A stretch of 64,000 bases of DNA from CALZIK01 sp945787635 (lineage in GTDB: Bacteria > Acidobacteriota > Thermoanaerobaculia > Multivoradales > JAHEKO01): contig CAMYNM010000002.1 in NCBI GenBank assembly GCA_947259725.1, positions 124,001 through 188,000 of the forward strand. Direction: 5' to 3'. Numbering within the stretch: the first letter of the stretch is position 1; the number at the start of each line of letters is the position of its first letter. Positions 17,299 to 25,974 of this stretch are shown here, one piece after another. The position numbers were made by a program, and so were the translations under genes. Under the pieces are notes generated by a model, which saw only the letters and a program-made list of their open reading frames with translations, was not told where the DNA came from and did not search any database.

Positions 17299-18101
17299 AC
17301 AGCCTCCACCAGGCTGTCCGCGAGACGCGAGAAGAGCCAGCTGCCGAGCATCCAGGAGACCAACGCCCAGCCGGCCATCTGCGCGAGCAGCACCGGTTCC
17401 GGCTGCAGCCCATTGAAGAGCACCTCCTGGAACGCCGTCGAGAAGGGCGCGAACGGATTCAGCCAGCGGATCGCCCAGTGCCCCCAGGCCACCTTGATGA
17501 ACGACAGCGGAAACAACACCGGCGTCAGATAGAGCAGCACGGACAGGACGTTGGTCAGGATGTCCTTGACGTCTTTGAAGTGGACGTTGAGCGCCGCCAG
17601 CCCAAGAGTTAGCCCGCCGACCACCAGAAACTCCAGACCGATGATCAGCGGCAGCCACACGGCCCCCCAGCCCCCCACCGGAAAACCGGACAGGTGGCCC
17701 CAGAGCAGCCCCGCGGCGAGCACCGGCAGCGCGAACAGGAAATGAACCAGATTCGAAAGCACGAACACCATGGGCAGGATCTCTGCCGGAAACACCGCCT
17801 TGCGGATCAAGCCGGCGCCGGACAGCAGCGAGTCGGTTCCCTCGAGCAATGACGTCGAAACCCAGATCCACGGGAACAGCCCGCACATCAGAAACAGGGG
17901 ATATGGATTCGCCTCGTCGGCGAACTTGGGCGTGAAGATGTAGGTGAACACAAAGGAGTACACGGCCAAGAGCAGCAACGGGTTGACCAGCGACCAGAAG
18001 TAACCCAGAAACGAGCCTCGGTAGCGCGCTTTGAGCTCGCGCACCACCAACGTGGAAAGCAGACTGCGGTATCGCAGCAGGCGACGGCTTACATCCAACA
18101 T
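17295..18101 (-). CDS. wzm: polysaccharide ABC exporter permease Wzm
   Basis: Membrane subunit of the O-antigen/teichoic-acid type ABC-2 exporter. The 268-residue protein starts with the amphipathic N-terminus (RSLLSTLVVRELKARYRGSFLGYFWSL, of which RELKARYRGSFLG is diagnostic) and has six hydrophobic helices. The family sequences LNPFAPFSTAFQEVLF and VLLYLTPVLFPLS are present near the end. It partners the overlapping Wzt gene. No glycosyltransferase or sugar-nucleotide gene adjoins the pair, so the exported glycan cannot be inferred. No good Shine-Dalgarno is visible before ATG 18101. Confidence 0.92.
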   Translation of the reverse strand: MLDVSRRLLRYRSLLSTLVVRELKARYRGSFLGYFWSLVNPLLLLAVYSFVFTYIFTPKFADEANPYPLFLMCGLFPWIWVSTSLLEGTDSLLSGAGLIRKAVFPAEILPMVFVLSNLVHFLFALPVLAAGLLWGHLSGFPVGGWGAVWLPLIIGLEFLVVGGLTLGLAALNVHFKDVKDILTNVLSVLLYLTPVLFPLSFIKVAWGHWAIRWLNPFAPFSTAFQEVLFNGLQPEPVLLAQMAGWALVSWMLGSWLFSRLADSLVEAV

Positions 18102-18153
18102 CTGGGGATCGGATATCCCGGTCGACCAGCTCGAGCTTCGGCGGTCTTGGGAT

Positions 18154-19329
18154 CTATCCGCTGTTGCGACGGCGCTGCGCCTCTTCGAGCCGGCGCAACC
18201 GCTCGAGAAGCTCGCGGCGCCGTTGCTCGATGTCTTTCTCGTAGTCCTTCAAACTACCGTCTTCCACGACGTAGACCCGCGGGAACTTCTGGACATCTCC
18301 GCGCTCGTCGAACTGAATGGTTCCGGTGACTCCGGTGAAGTCACGCAGACCGCGGACATCCTTCCAGAGCTCGGTCGCGACCGTTTGACCTCCCTTGAGC
18401 GCCTCGATCAACACCATCAGCGCATCGTACCCGTGCGCGGCGTAGAGGTCCGGATTGAAGCCGTACTTGTCATGAAACGTCGTGACGAAGGCTTGAACCT
18501 TGGGGTCGTCGCTGGTGGCGTCAAACGCCGCCTGGGTCAGAAACACGCCTTCTCCGGCATCGCCGGTCTGCTCGATCGCCGCCGGAGCGGCGAACGCCGA
18601 CGTCGTCAGGATGCGCCCCTTGAAACCCTTGGCGCGCAGTTCCACGATCATGAGACCGATGTCCTCTGCAAACGCCGCCAGATAGACACCCGACGGCTCG
18701 AGCGACACCACCCGGTCGATCAGCCCGGAGAAATCCGCGCCCGCCGGGTATTCGATCACCTCGATCACCTCGCCATCGTTGCGCTCGAACTCCGCCTGAA
18801 AAACCTCCTTGATTCCACGGGCGTAGGTGTCCGACTTGGCCACAATGACCACTGTCTCCATTTCCAGCTTCTGGGAAGCAAAGTTGCCCATCTTGGTTCC
18901 CTCGCGGGAATCGGACGGAAACACCCGGTAGAAGTTCTTCGAGATGCCGGTCAACTGCGGGTTCGAAGCCGACGGAGAGATCAGAACGCGATCATAGCGA
19001 TCCGCGACCGCGACCATTTCGAGGGCCTCATCGGACATGACGCCTCCGATCACCGCCATCGCACCCGCATCGATCTCTTCTTTGAGCTTCGCCGCCGCGG
19101 TTTTCGGGTCGCCCATCGAATCGACGATCGACACCTCGAGCTTGAACGGCAGGTTGACGTCCGCCTGAAGCTCGTCTAAGGCGAGTTCGACGCCCTTCTT
19201 GACCGCCTGGCCGTAGATCTCGAAACTCCCGGTCGCCGGAACGATCGCCGAGAATTTGACCACCTCGTCCCTCTCACAGCTTGCGAAGGCCAGGACAATT
19301 GCAAGGCAGGCCAGGTTTTTTCGAGTCAT
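18154..19329 (-). CDS. LivJ-type ABC transporter substrate-binding lipoprotein
   Basis: Periplasmic binding protein of the branched-chain amino-acid (type I, Peripla_BP_6) class. The 391-residue product has a lipobox AFASC (C18), then FSAIVPATGSFEIYGQAVKKG and GVELALDELQADVN, and the hinge/ligand regions AVIGGVMSDEAL, ISPSASNPQL, NFYRVFPSDS and GYDALMVLIEAL. The start ATG 19329 with GGGAG seven bases upstream gives a proper lipoprotein signal. A longer in-frame start at 19386 lacks these. No LivH, LivM, LivG or LivF lies nearby, so it may use a distant permease or act as a sensor input. The C-terminus (about 365-391) is a highly charged Arg/Glu helix not usual in the family. Confidence 0.87.
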   Translation of the reverse strand: MTRKNLACLAIVLAFASCERDEVVKFSAIVPATGSFEIYGQAVKKGVELALDELQADVNLPFKLEVSIVDSMGDPKTAAAKLKEEIDAGAMAVIGGVMSDEALEMVAVADRYDRVLISPSASNPQLTGISKNFYRVFPSDSREGTKMGNFASQKLEMETVVIVAKSDTYARGIKEVFQAEFERNDGEVIEVIEYPAGADFSGLIDRVVSLEPSGVYLAAFAEDIGLMIVELRAKGFKGRILTTSAFAAPAAIEQTGDAGEGVFLTQAAFDATSDDPKVQAFVTTFHDKYGFNPDLYAAHGYDALMVLIEALKGGQTVATELWKDVRGLRDFTGVTGTIQFDERGDVQKFPRVYVVEDGSLKDYEKDIEQRRRELLERLRRLEEAQRRRNSG

Positions 19330-19445
19330 GAGCAAACTCCCACTGAGACTTAGGTTGCAACAACAGGATATCAACCTTTTACTCAAAGATCCCCTTGTCT
19401 CATTTCGACGTCACCGAGCGGCCACTGGTTCCAGGCAGACGGCGC

Positions 19446-19451
19446 TAGAAT
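19446..19451 (+). promoter_or_regulatory. -10-like element directly upstream of the start codon (possible leaderless transcript)
   Basis: TAGAAT (five of six consensus bases) ends six bases before the ATG at 19458. No Shine-Dalgarno lies between. Transcription initiating at the usual distance would begin at or next to the A of the ATG. Confidence 0.5.
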
Positions 19452-19457
19452 GGGCTC

Positions 19458-19766
19458 ATGACGGATTCTTCGAAGCTCACGCTCCGCTGTCCGGAATGCC
19501 AGAGCCATCTGGTCGTTGACGTCCGAACCGGCGAGATTCTGTTTCACAAGCCACACAGGTCCAGACCTGCGGGTGGCAAGGATTTCGATGAGCTTCTGAG
19601 TGACCTCGACAAAGACAAGGGGCACGCCGAAGAGGTGTTCAACCGCGAGATCTCGGCCCTCGAGGATCGCGACAGGCTTCTCGAGGACAAGTTCCGCGAA
19701 GCGCTCAAAAACGCCGAGGAATCTCCCGAAGACGAACCGCCTCCCAGACCCTTCGACCTCGACTGA
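19458..19766 (+). CDS. small protein with N-terminal CPxC zinc motif
   Basis: A 102-residue acidic protein of unrecognised family. It begins with TLRCPECQSHLVVDVRTGEI, a CPxC knuckle that could bind metal together with H30 or H33 (FHKPHR); only one Cys pair is present. The middle is helical and charged (DFDELLSDLDKDK and ALEDRDRLLEDKFREALK), suggesting coiled coil, and the end is Pro/Asp rich. It has no Shine-Dalgarno but has a -10-like TAGAAT six bases before the ATG. It lies divergent from the LivJ-like gene and 21 bases from the end of the convergent protease gene. Confidence 0.7.
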   Translation: MTDSSKLTLRCPECQSHLVVDVRTGEILFHKPHRSRPAGGKDFDELLSDLDKDKGHAEEVFNREISALEDRDRLLEDKFREALKNAEESPEDEPPPRPFDLD

Positions 19767-19787
19767 AGAGCTCGACGGAAACGCGAC

Positions 19788-21086
19788 CTAGAGGCGGAAG
19801 CTCAAGTAGTACGAGCGTCTGCCACGTCTCACCACCAATAGAAGGCCGCCCCGATCGAGCGCCCGGAGCACCTCTCGCGCCAAATGCTCCACGGTCTCGA
19901 CAGGCTGCCCGTTCGCCGCGAGGATCAGGTCTCCGCGCCCGAGCCCCTTCCGATCCGCGGCCGAGCCGCGACGCACTCCGACGATCGTCAAACGGCCTCT
20001 CAGCTCCTCCACGAACAAACCGACCTGCGATTGCAGGTGGTTGACCCCGAGATCCGTGGGCGGCCGCTCGACGGGCAGATCGAGCCTTTGCTCGGCTCCG
20101 TCTCGCCAGATCTTCATCGGTACCCGGCTTCCCACCGCCACCGAGTAGACCGCGGTCATGACGTCGTCCCGAGATGTGACATGCCGCTCTCCGACTTCGA
20201 GCACTACGTCACCAGGGCGAAAGCCCGATCGCGCCGAGGGCGAACCCGGATGGACCCGCTCGACCAAGGCGCCCCGATCGAGCGGGAGGTCGTAACGTCG
20301 GGCCACCTCGCGGTCGAGACTCAACAACCGCAACCCGGTCCAGATCGGCTGAAGTGAGCCATAGCGCAGAAGATCGTCAACGATCCGCCGGGCTCGATCG
20401 GCCGGAATGGCAAAACCGATCCCCTCAGCGCCGGCCACGATAGCGGTATTGATTCCGATCACCTCACCGTCGAGGTTGACCAGAGGACCACCGGAGTTCC
20501 CCGGGTTGATCGAAGCATCGGTTTGAAGAAAGTCCGTGAACAGCCTTTCTCCGGTGTCCGCAGGAACCGTTCGGCCTCGGGCGGAAAGCACGCCGGTGGT
20601 CACCGAGTTCGAAAGGCCGAGCGGGTTGCCCAGCGCGATCACGGTCTCGCCGATCATCAGATCCGAGCTCGAGCCGAGCTCGACCGACGCCAGACTCGTG
20701 CCTTCGACCTTGAGCACTGCGAGGTCCGAGTCCCGATCGAAACCCAGGACCTCCGCCTCCAACTCGATGCCGTCGCCGAAGGTCACCAGAATGCGCGCCG
20801 CCCCATCGATTACGTGAGCGTTTGTAACGACCGTTCCGTTGGCGGCCACTACGAAGCCCGACCCCAGCGACTGCACCCGGCGCTGCCGGCCGAAATGTTG
20901 ACCGAAGAAGGGATCCGCCTGCCGAACGATGGCCTCGGCCGAAATGTTGACCACCGCCGGCGCAACCCGGTCGACGATCTCGACCACGCGGGTGCGCCGG
21001 GATTCACTCGGTTGCGGCCTCGGGCTGGCTCCCAAAGGCGCCAGCGCCGAAGCCACGAAAAGCAGCGCGGCGATCCCTACTTTCAT
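19788..21086 (-). CDS. DegP/DegQ-type (HtrA) periplasmic serine protease with two PDZ domains
   Basis: Quality-control protease or chaperone of the cell envelope. The 432-residue protein has a signal peptide (1-20, cleavage near APLGA), a trypsin-like domain with the full triad H91 (VTNAHVID), D121 (DRDSDLAVLK) and S198 (NPGNSGGPL), then two PDZ domains (about 240-330 and 345-430; GALVERVHPGSPSARSGFRP and GSAADRKGLGRGDLIL). Length is near DegQ/DegS-type proteins. The start ATG 21086 overlaps the stop of the upstream acyl-CoA oxidase gene (ATGA). The longer ORF extension is inside that gene and is not used. Confidence 0.93.
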   Translation of the reverse strand: MKVGIAALLFVASALAPLGASPRPQPSESRRTRVVEIVDRVAPAVVNISAEAIVRQADPFFGQHFGRQRRVQSLGSGFVVAANGTVVTNAHVIDGAARILVTFGDGIELEAEVLGFDRDSDLAVLKVEGTSLASVELGSSSDLMIGETVIALGNPLGLSNSVTTGVLSARGRTVPADTGERLFTDFLQTDASINPGNSGGPLVNLDGEVIGINTAIVAGAEGIGFAIPADRARRIVDDLLRYGSLQPIWTGLRLLSLDREVARRYDLPLDRGALVERVHPGSPSARSGFRPGDVVLEVGERHVTSRDDVMTAVYSVAVGSRVPMKIWRDGAEQRLDLPVERPPTDLGVNHLQSQVGLFVEELRGRLTIVGVRRGSAADRKGLGRGDLILAANGQPVETVEHLAREVLRALDRGGLLLVVRRGRRSYYLSFRL

Positions 21087-23449
21087 GCTTCCGGTCGCTC
21101 GGCCGGATCTGAGACCGCGATCGGAGCGGCCAGGATCTCGTCTGGAATCCCGAAACTTTCGACCAGTGACTCGGCCTCGGGGCGCAGCTCGGCCGAGACA
21201 CGCAACACCAGGTTCCGAACCGCCCGCGCCTTGGAGCTTTCGAAGTAGCCACTGCGCAGAAACCAGCCGCTTCGGTGCTCCAGCCGCCACAGGCAGAACA
21301 AACTCGCCAGCCGATCGAGGATGTGGCCGAGCTCCTCGCCGCGCTGCTCGACGGCCTGCATCAGGATGCTCTCGGCAACCACGCGCTCAATATGCGCTTC
21401 CGCGAGCTTCAGGGCGTGATCCTGACAGTTGTTGAACGCCTCGAAGGTGCCCATGCCGCCCTCGATCCGCCGCCGTAGCCGGTCAGCCAGCGAAGCCAGC
21501 AAACGGTCTTCGCGATAGCGAAAGGCCGAGCTCAGAAAGTCCCCGTTCTGGAGATGCTCGTCCTCGGTGTTGCGCGTGACCACCGGATTCAGCTCGGCCA
21601 CCGCGGTCGCGGCCCTGGACGCCACGAGCTTGATCAGGCCCGCGACTCGGAGGTCCGCGAACTGGTGACGGTACTCGGTCAGGCGGGCCTTGGCGACGAG
21701 CAGCATCAAGACCGTGTTGTCGCCCTCGAAGGTCGTGAACACATCGGTGTCGTCCCGGAGCCGACAGATCCGGTTGACGGCAAGGTACCCCTGCCCGCCG
21801 CACGCTTCCCGACACACCTGCTGCGCCTCGACGTTGAAGGCCGAGGCGTAGGCCTTGAGTCCCGCGGCGAAGGTCTCCACCTTGCGGGCGTCTCTTTCCG
21901 GATCCAGAAACCGCTCGACCAGCCGCTTGTGGGCGAAGTCGATCGCATACACCGTGGCCAGGCGCGGCATGAGCTTCTTCTGATGAGCCTTGTAGTCGAG
22001 AAGCGGGGTCTCGGCTCGGCCCGGCGGCCCGAACTGCCGGCGCCGGGCCGCGTAGCGCACCGCGATGGCCAGAGAGGTCTTGGCGGCGGCCACCGAGGCG
22101 CCCGCGACGCTGATCCGCCCGCCCACCAAGGTACCCAACATGGTGAAGAAGCGCTTCGACGAGCTCACGATCTCGCTCGAGTACTCGCCCTCCGGGCTCA
22201 CCGAAGCGAAGCGGTCGAGGAGGTTCTCGCGCGGTATGCGTACTTCTTCGAATGTGATCCGTCCGTTGTCGACGCCGTTGAGCCCTTCCTTGAGCCCGCA
22301 GTCCTCGATCCGGATGCCCGGCAGCGGCGACCCCAGCTGGTCTCTGATCGGCACCAGAAACGCATGCACACCGAAGGTGTCCTCGCCGATCTCGAGCTGC
22401 GCGAAGACGGTGGCCATGCGCCCGTCCACGGCGGCGTTCCCGATCCAGTCCTTGCGATCGTGTGGCTCGGGCGTCGTGATCACGAACTCCTCGGACTCGG
22501 ATTGATAGCGGGCGACGGTGGCGAGCTCCTGGACGTTCGAGCCGTGCCCGGTCTCCGACATCGCGAAGCAGCCCGGCAGCTCCATGGTGCCGATCTCGGG
22601 CAGATAGGCCCGGTGATGCCGTTCGGTGCCGAGCTGGAGAACACTGCCTCCGAAGAGGCCGAACTGGACGCCGAACTTGACCAGCAGGCTCGAATCGTGG
22701 TGCGCCAGGGTTTCGAACACCGCGATGAACGCTCCCAGATCCCCGGCGCCGCCGACGGCGGTCGGAAAGCTCAACGCGCCCAGCCCCTCCTCGGCGAGCC
22801 GCCGGCACCACTTGGTGACCTTCTTGCGATAGCTCGTCCGGTCCAGCTCGAGCTCGTAGCCGAACTCCGGGCGGCTCAAAAGAGCCCGCACCCGCGCACG
22901 AACTTCACCGTAAGGACGGTCCAAGAGCTCTTGAAGCGCCTGCGGCGCAAAGGTCGCCTCCCTCTGAGGTTGCGCGGCGGCGGCCGGTCGCGCGGCGCTC
23001 AGAAGCTCTCGCGACGCTTCGGACCCCGCCACACTCAAGGCGGCCTCGAGCTTGGCAAGCGCCGCCTCCACCGCCGGATCCGCTGATTGCGCTTCGCCGC
23101 CCGACTCGGCCGAGCCCAGCACAGCCAGCCGACAACCGAGCTCTGCCAGAGACTCTCTGGCGTCGCCCCCGAGCGCGGGGGCGATCGTGCGAATCGTGCG
23201 CAGAATCGCGCCGAGCTCCCGTGGCGACGGCGGGTCGTGTGGATTGAGCCAACCCGCCAACCGACGCCGGCACTCCGGGTCGAGCCCGCCCTGCGCCGCG
23301 ACCTGGCCTGCCACGGCCGCGATCTCGTCGGCGCTCAGCTCGCCGTCCGCCCAGGCAACATAGATGAGCGGCAAGAAAGGCAGGAGGGGCCGGTCGCGAG
23401 CCAGCTGCTCGATCGAGGTCGTCCGCACCGAGTCTTCCGTGCGACTCAA
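21083..23449 (-). CDS. acyl-CoA oxidase/dehydrogenase with N-terminal TerB-like domain
   Basis: FAD-dependent enzyme that desaturates acyl-CoA. The 788-residue protein has an N-terminal helical part resembling a TerB-type domain (about 18-75; LPLIYVAWADGELSADE, then LDPECRRRLAGWL). An acyl-CoA oxidase body follows (about 170-788): CFAMSETGHGSNVQEL, DWIGNAA, then ACGGQGYLAVNRICRLRDD and the catalytic glutamate near residue 575 in TTFEGDNTVL, the peroxisomal-ACOX-type position. The start TTG 23449 overlaps the cupin stop and has AAGGAG five bases upstream. An ORF extension to 23575 lies inside the cupin gene. The TerB-like segment, which senses or scaffolds in other proteins, is unusual on this enzyme. 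Confidence 0.85.
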   Translation of the reverse strand: MSRTEDSVRTTSIEQLARDRPLLPFLPLIYVAWADGELSADEIAAVAGQVAAQGGLDPECRRRLAGWLNPHDPPSPRELGAILRTIRTIAPALGGDARESLAELGCRLAVLGSAESGGEAQSADPAVEAALAKLEAALSVAGSEASRELLSAARPAAAAQPQREATFAPQALQELLDRPYGEVRARVRALLSRPEFGYELELDRTSYRKKVTKWCRRLAEEGLGALSFPTAVGGAGDLGAFIAVFETLAHHDSSLLVKFGVQFGLFGGSVLQLGTERHHRAYLPEIGTMELPGCFAMSETGHGSNVQELATVARYQSESEEFVITTPEPHDRKDWIGNAAVDGRMATVFAQLEIGEDTFGVHAFLVPIRDQLGSPLPGIRIEDCGLKEGLNGVDNGRITFEEVRIPRENLLDRFASVSPEGEYSSEIVSSSKRFFTMLGTLVGGRISVAGASVAAAKTSLAIAVRYAARRRQFGPPGRAETPLLDYKAHQKKLMPRLATVYAIDFAHKRLVERFLDPERDARKVETFAAGLKAYASAFNVEAQQVCREACGGQGYLAVNRICRLRDDTDVFTTFEGDNTVLMLLVAKARLTEYRHQFADLRVAGLIKLVASRAATAVAELNPVVTRNTEDEHLQNGDFLSSAFRYREDRLLASLADRLRRRIEGGMGTFEAFNNCQDHALKLAEAHIERVVAESILMQAVEQRGEELGHILDRLASLFCLWRLEHRSGWFLRSGYFESSKARAVRNLVLRVSAELRPEAESLVESFGIPDEILAAPIAVSDPAERPEA

Positions 23450-23820
23450 GGGGTCTCCTTCTCGGGCGGTCCATCCGGCGCCGGCGGCGGGCATACGCCG
23501 AAGTAGAGGAGCACGAGGTCGCTCTCGGAATCGTTGTAAATCTCGTGTGTCTCGCCGGGCTCGATCACCCAGCATTCGTCGGCGAGTAACTCACTCTCGG
23601 TGTCGTCGACTCGAATCACGCCGCGACCGGAGCGCACAAAGAACACTTCCCACATGTCATCGTGCCGGTGTCCCGGGGCGCGGTCTCCGGGGCGGAACAC
23701 TGCTTGCGAGAAGTTCATCAGCGCCGGTAGCTCACCCGGACCCACGAGCACTTTCTTGAGGATCGTCGGCTGGTGCGTGACCGGCAGGTTGTCACGCTCG
23801 GATAGCACTCGATGAATCAT
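23446..23820 (-). CDS. cupin domain protein
   Basis: A 124-residue single-domain cupin, a small beta-barrel that often binds a metal and a small carbonyl compound. Motif 1 is GDRAPGHRHDDMWEVFFVRSG (metal-type H, H, E) and motif 2 is WVIEPGETHEIYNDSES, with the ligand H in GETHEIYN. Substrate is unknown. It is the first gene of a three-gene overlapping unit with the acyl-CoA oxidase (1-base register overlap at the stop) and the DegQ-type protease. No Shine-Dalgarno is obvious before ATG 23820. Confidence 0.88.
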   Translation of the reverse strand: MIHRVLSERDNLPVTHQPTILKKVLVGPGELPALMNFSQAVFRPGDRAPGHRHDDMWEVFFVRSGRGVIRVDDTESELLADECWVIEPGETHEIYNDSESDLVLLYFGVCPPPAPDGPPEKETP

Positions 23821-23864
23821 ACCCAGAGGCGCTGCTGCGCAAAGAGTCGCGTCAACGGTGGCCC

Positions 23865-25574
23865 CTATCTCCGAACCCCACCGGTGGGCCGACGTTCGCG
23901 ATCCGCCTGCCGCGCCAGGACCTCGAGCTGCGCTTCCATCTGCAACCGTACCTCGGCGTCGCCGGTGTAGGTGATCGCCTGATCGAAATACGACAACCCG
24001 TCATCCCAGCGACCCTCGGCGAGCGCTTCCCTGGCCGCGATCAGAAGCTCGGCCCGACGCACTTCGTCTCTCACCCTTGCTTGGCTCTCTCGATCCGCGA
24101 GCAACCGGAAGGAACCGTCGACGAGCCGGTTGGCGCGATCGATGGCCCCGAGCTTGAGATGCAGCCGAATCAGCGTGTGAACGACATCCGCGCGGGTGGG
24201 CAGAAGCTCGCGGGCGCGCTCTCCGAAGCCGAGCCCGTCCTCGGCCTCGAGCCCGTCGAAAAGGTGCACCAGTGCGAGCATCGCGTACGTCTCGGCGAAG
24301 GACGGATCAAGAGCCATGGCCGCCAGAAACGAGGTCTTCGCCTCGATCGCCAGTCGCTGCGAAGCCTCCCGCTCCAGCATTCGATTCGCTTCGATCCTCC
24401 GCAGCAGGTGCCGGCCGTGACGCAGAAAGGTCCCGGCGGATCGTGGACCCGCGGCGAAAGCGTCGGCGTAGAGCACCGACGCTTCCTCGGCTCTCGCCTG
24501 GTCGTCCCGCAAGCCGGCGAGGCCCGCGATCGCCTCGGCGTTGGTGGGATCGTATGCGAAAGCCAGATTGAAGAGCTCCTCGGCGTGGCGCCCGTTGCCG
24601 AGCCGAGCCGCCAGCTCGCCCAGGGCCGTCAAGATCGAGTCCGGCGGTGACGCGCCCCGCTCGATCTCGACCTCACCCAACTCGGCGAGCGCCAGGCTCG
24701 CCGCCGGCATGATCTCGGCGGCGACGTGCCTTCTGAGCGCCCCCTCGAGCTCGCGAACCGACAGATTCGAGGCGTTGAGCAGAGCGTCCGCGGAGTCGGC
24801 GCCCACGGTCACCTCTTCCAGATACGAGGCGAGAACCCCCAAGCCCCCCGGCGTCGACATCAAGTAGTGAGCCAGTCCCCACGACACCGCGTAGAACTGA
24901 CCGGCGTTTCGGAGCGAGTGGGTCGGCGTTTCGGCGTTCTCGCGCAGCACATCGAGGACCGAGAGCTCACGGTTCCGGCGCCACCAACTCATGTGGCGCT
25001 CCACCGGTCGCCCGACCACCGCATAGTCCGCCTCGACACTGAAGGTGCTGTAGTACTCCGCCAGCCCTTCGTTCAGCCAGCGGGGCACGCGGGGCAGGTT
25101 TTGGTTGAGGATGTGGTGAACATACTCGTGAATGATGATCCCCAGGCCGCCGCTCAGCCGCGGATCGAGGTTGAGGGTGATGAAGTTTCCGTCCCGGTGG
25201 CCGAGAAACTGTCCCAGGATCTTGGTCTTGGCCGTGTCGGTTGCCGTCTTGAAGGGGCCGTAGGCGTCCGCGTCCCGGAAGCCGATGATCCGTGTCGGAA
25301 TCGGGAAGCTCGCGTCGATTCCCGGCGCCAACTGCTCGAAGGCGCGCCGGAACAGCTCGAGATCGAGCAGAATCTCGGCGCTCAGCTCGGCGTCGCCGTT
25401 GCCGAGCATCTGAAAGGATGTCGATTCGAAGAACTCCCATCCTTCCGGATCCAGGTCCGCGGCCAAGGCCGCGGGCACCGGACCGAGAACCCACGCGCCA
25501 GCCAGGAGAATCACCGCAAGCCGCGATCCAACGCCGCCTCGCAGCAGGTCGAGAGAGGGCGGTGGTGACGACAT
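23865..25574 (-). CDS. secreted HExxH metallopeptidase-like protein with TPR region
   Basis: The 569-residue protein starts with a signal peptide (about 1-38, cleavage after AALA). It has a gluzincin-like zinc motif IIIHEYVHHIL (H149, E150, H153) with a downstream NEGLAEYY glutamate (E173), as in the peptidase-MA/DUF1570-like group. A long helical region with tetratricopeptide repeats follows (about 300-540), for example AEELFNLAFAYDPTNAEAIA and SFLAAMALDPSFAETYAMLA. It is predicted to be an exported zinc peptidase with a protein-binding superhelix. The start is uncertain: ATG 25574 gives a good signal peptide but no Shine-Dalgarno; an in-frame ATG at 25628 would add 18 residues. Confidence 0.78.
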   Translation of the reverse strand: MSSPPPSLDLLRGGVGSRLAVILLAGAWVLGPVPAALAADLDPEGWEFFESTSFQMLGNGDAELSAEILLDLELFRRAFEQLAPGIDASFPIPTRIIGFRDADAYGPFKTATDTAKTKILGQFLGHRDGNFITLNLDPRLSGGLGIIIHEYVHHILNQNLPRVPRWLNEGLAEYYSTFSVEADYAVVGRPVERHMSWWRRNRELSVLDVLRENAETPTHSLRNAGQFYAVSWGLAHYLMSTPGGLGVLASYLEEVTVGADSADALLNASNLSVRELEGALRRHVAAEIMPAASLALAELGEVEIERGASPPDSILTALGELAARLGNGRHAEELFNLAFAYDPTNAEAIAGLAGLRDDQARAEEASVLYADAFAAGPRSAGTFLRHGRHLLRRIEANRMLEREASQRLAIEAKTSFLAAMALDPSFAETYAMLALVHLFDGLEAEDGLGFGERARELLPTRADVVHTLIRLHLKLGAIDRANRLVDGSFRLLADRESQARVRDEVRRAELLIAAREALAEGRWDDGLSYFDQAITYTGDAEVRLQMEAQLEVLARQADRERRPTGGVRR

Positions 25575-25677
25575 CGGCCGAATAAAAGAGCGAGCTCTGG
25601 CGCCCGCCGGAGCTTTCCAGCTTAACATTCAACTGCCCGGCGAAAGGCCGGCGCAACCCCCGGGCGCAACCACCATC

Positions 25678-25974
25678 ATGCCTAGAATCGAAGCCGAGCT
25701 TCTCCTGCCCGACCATCTTTGCTCGTTCGAAAAGGTGTCGGATCTCGAAGAGCCACTCGACCAGCGGCTGATCGCAGCGGGCGTCGGCGAAGTGACAGGT
25801 GGCGGTATCGGCTCGGGCTGGTACCGGTTCGACCTCGAACTGACGAGCTATGAGGCCGCGGTCGGTTTGCTCGAGGAGTGGGCCGAGGATCTCGGCCTAC
25901 CGCAGGGCTCCTGCATCCGGAACAAGCGTGACCAGTCGGTGACGATTCTGGTTCCCGATTCTTCGGTCAACTGA
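25678..25974 (+). CDS. small protein of unknown function
   Basis: A 98-residue acidic protein with an alternating beta/alpha pattern (RIEAELLLPD, then GWYRFDLELTSYEAAVGLLEEWAEDLGL, then SVTILVPDSS). The shape would fit a ferredoxin-like fold, but I recognise no family and no catalytic motif. No Shine-Dalgarno or TAnnnT element precedes ATG 25678. It ends eight bases inside the 3' end of the convergent Ada-like gene. Confidence 0.6.
   Translation: MPRIEAELLLPDHLCSFEKVSDLEEPLDQRLIAAGVGEVTGGGIGSGWYRFDLELTSYEAAVGLLEEWAEDLGLPQGSCIRNKRDQSVTILVPDSSVN

Noticed and set aside
21554..23086. 510-residue plus-strand ORF over the acyl-CoA oxidase
   Set aside because: It is fully antisense to the oxidase, whose motifs are clear, and shows no domain or start signal.
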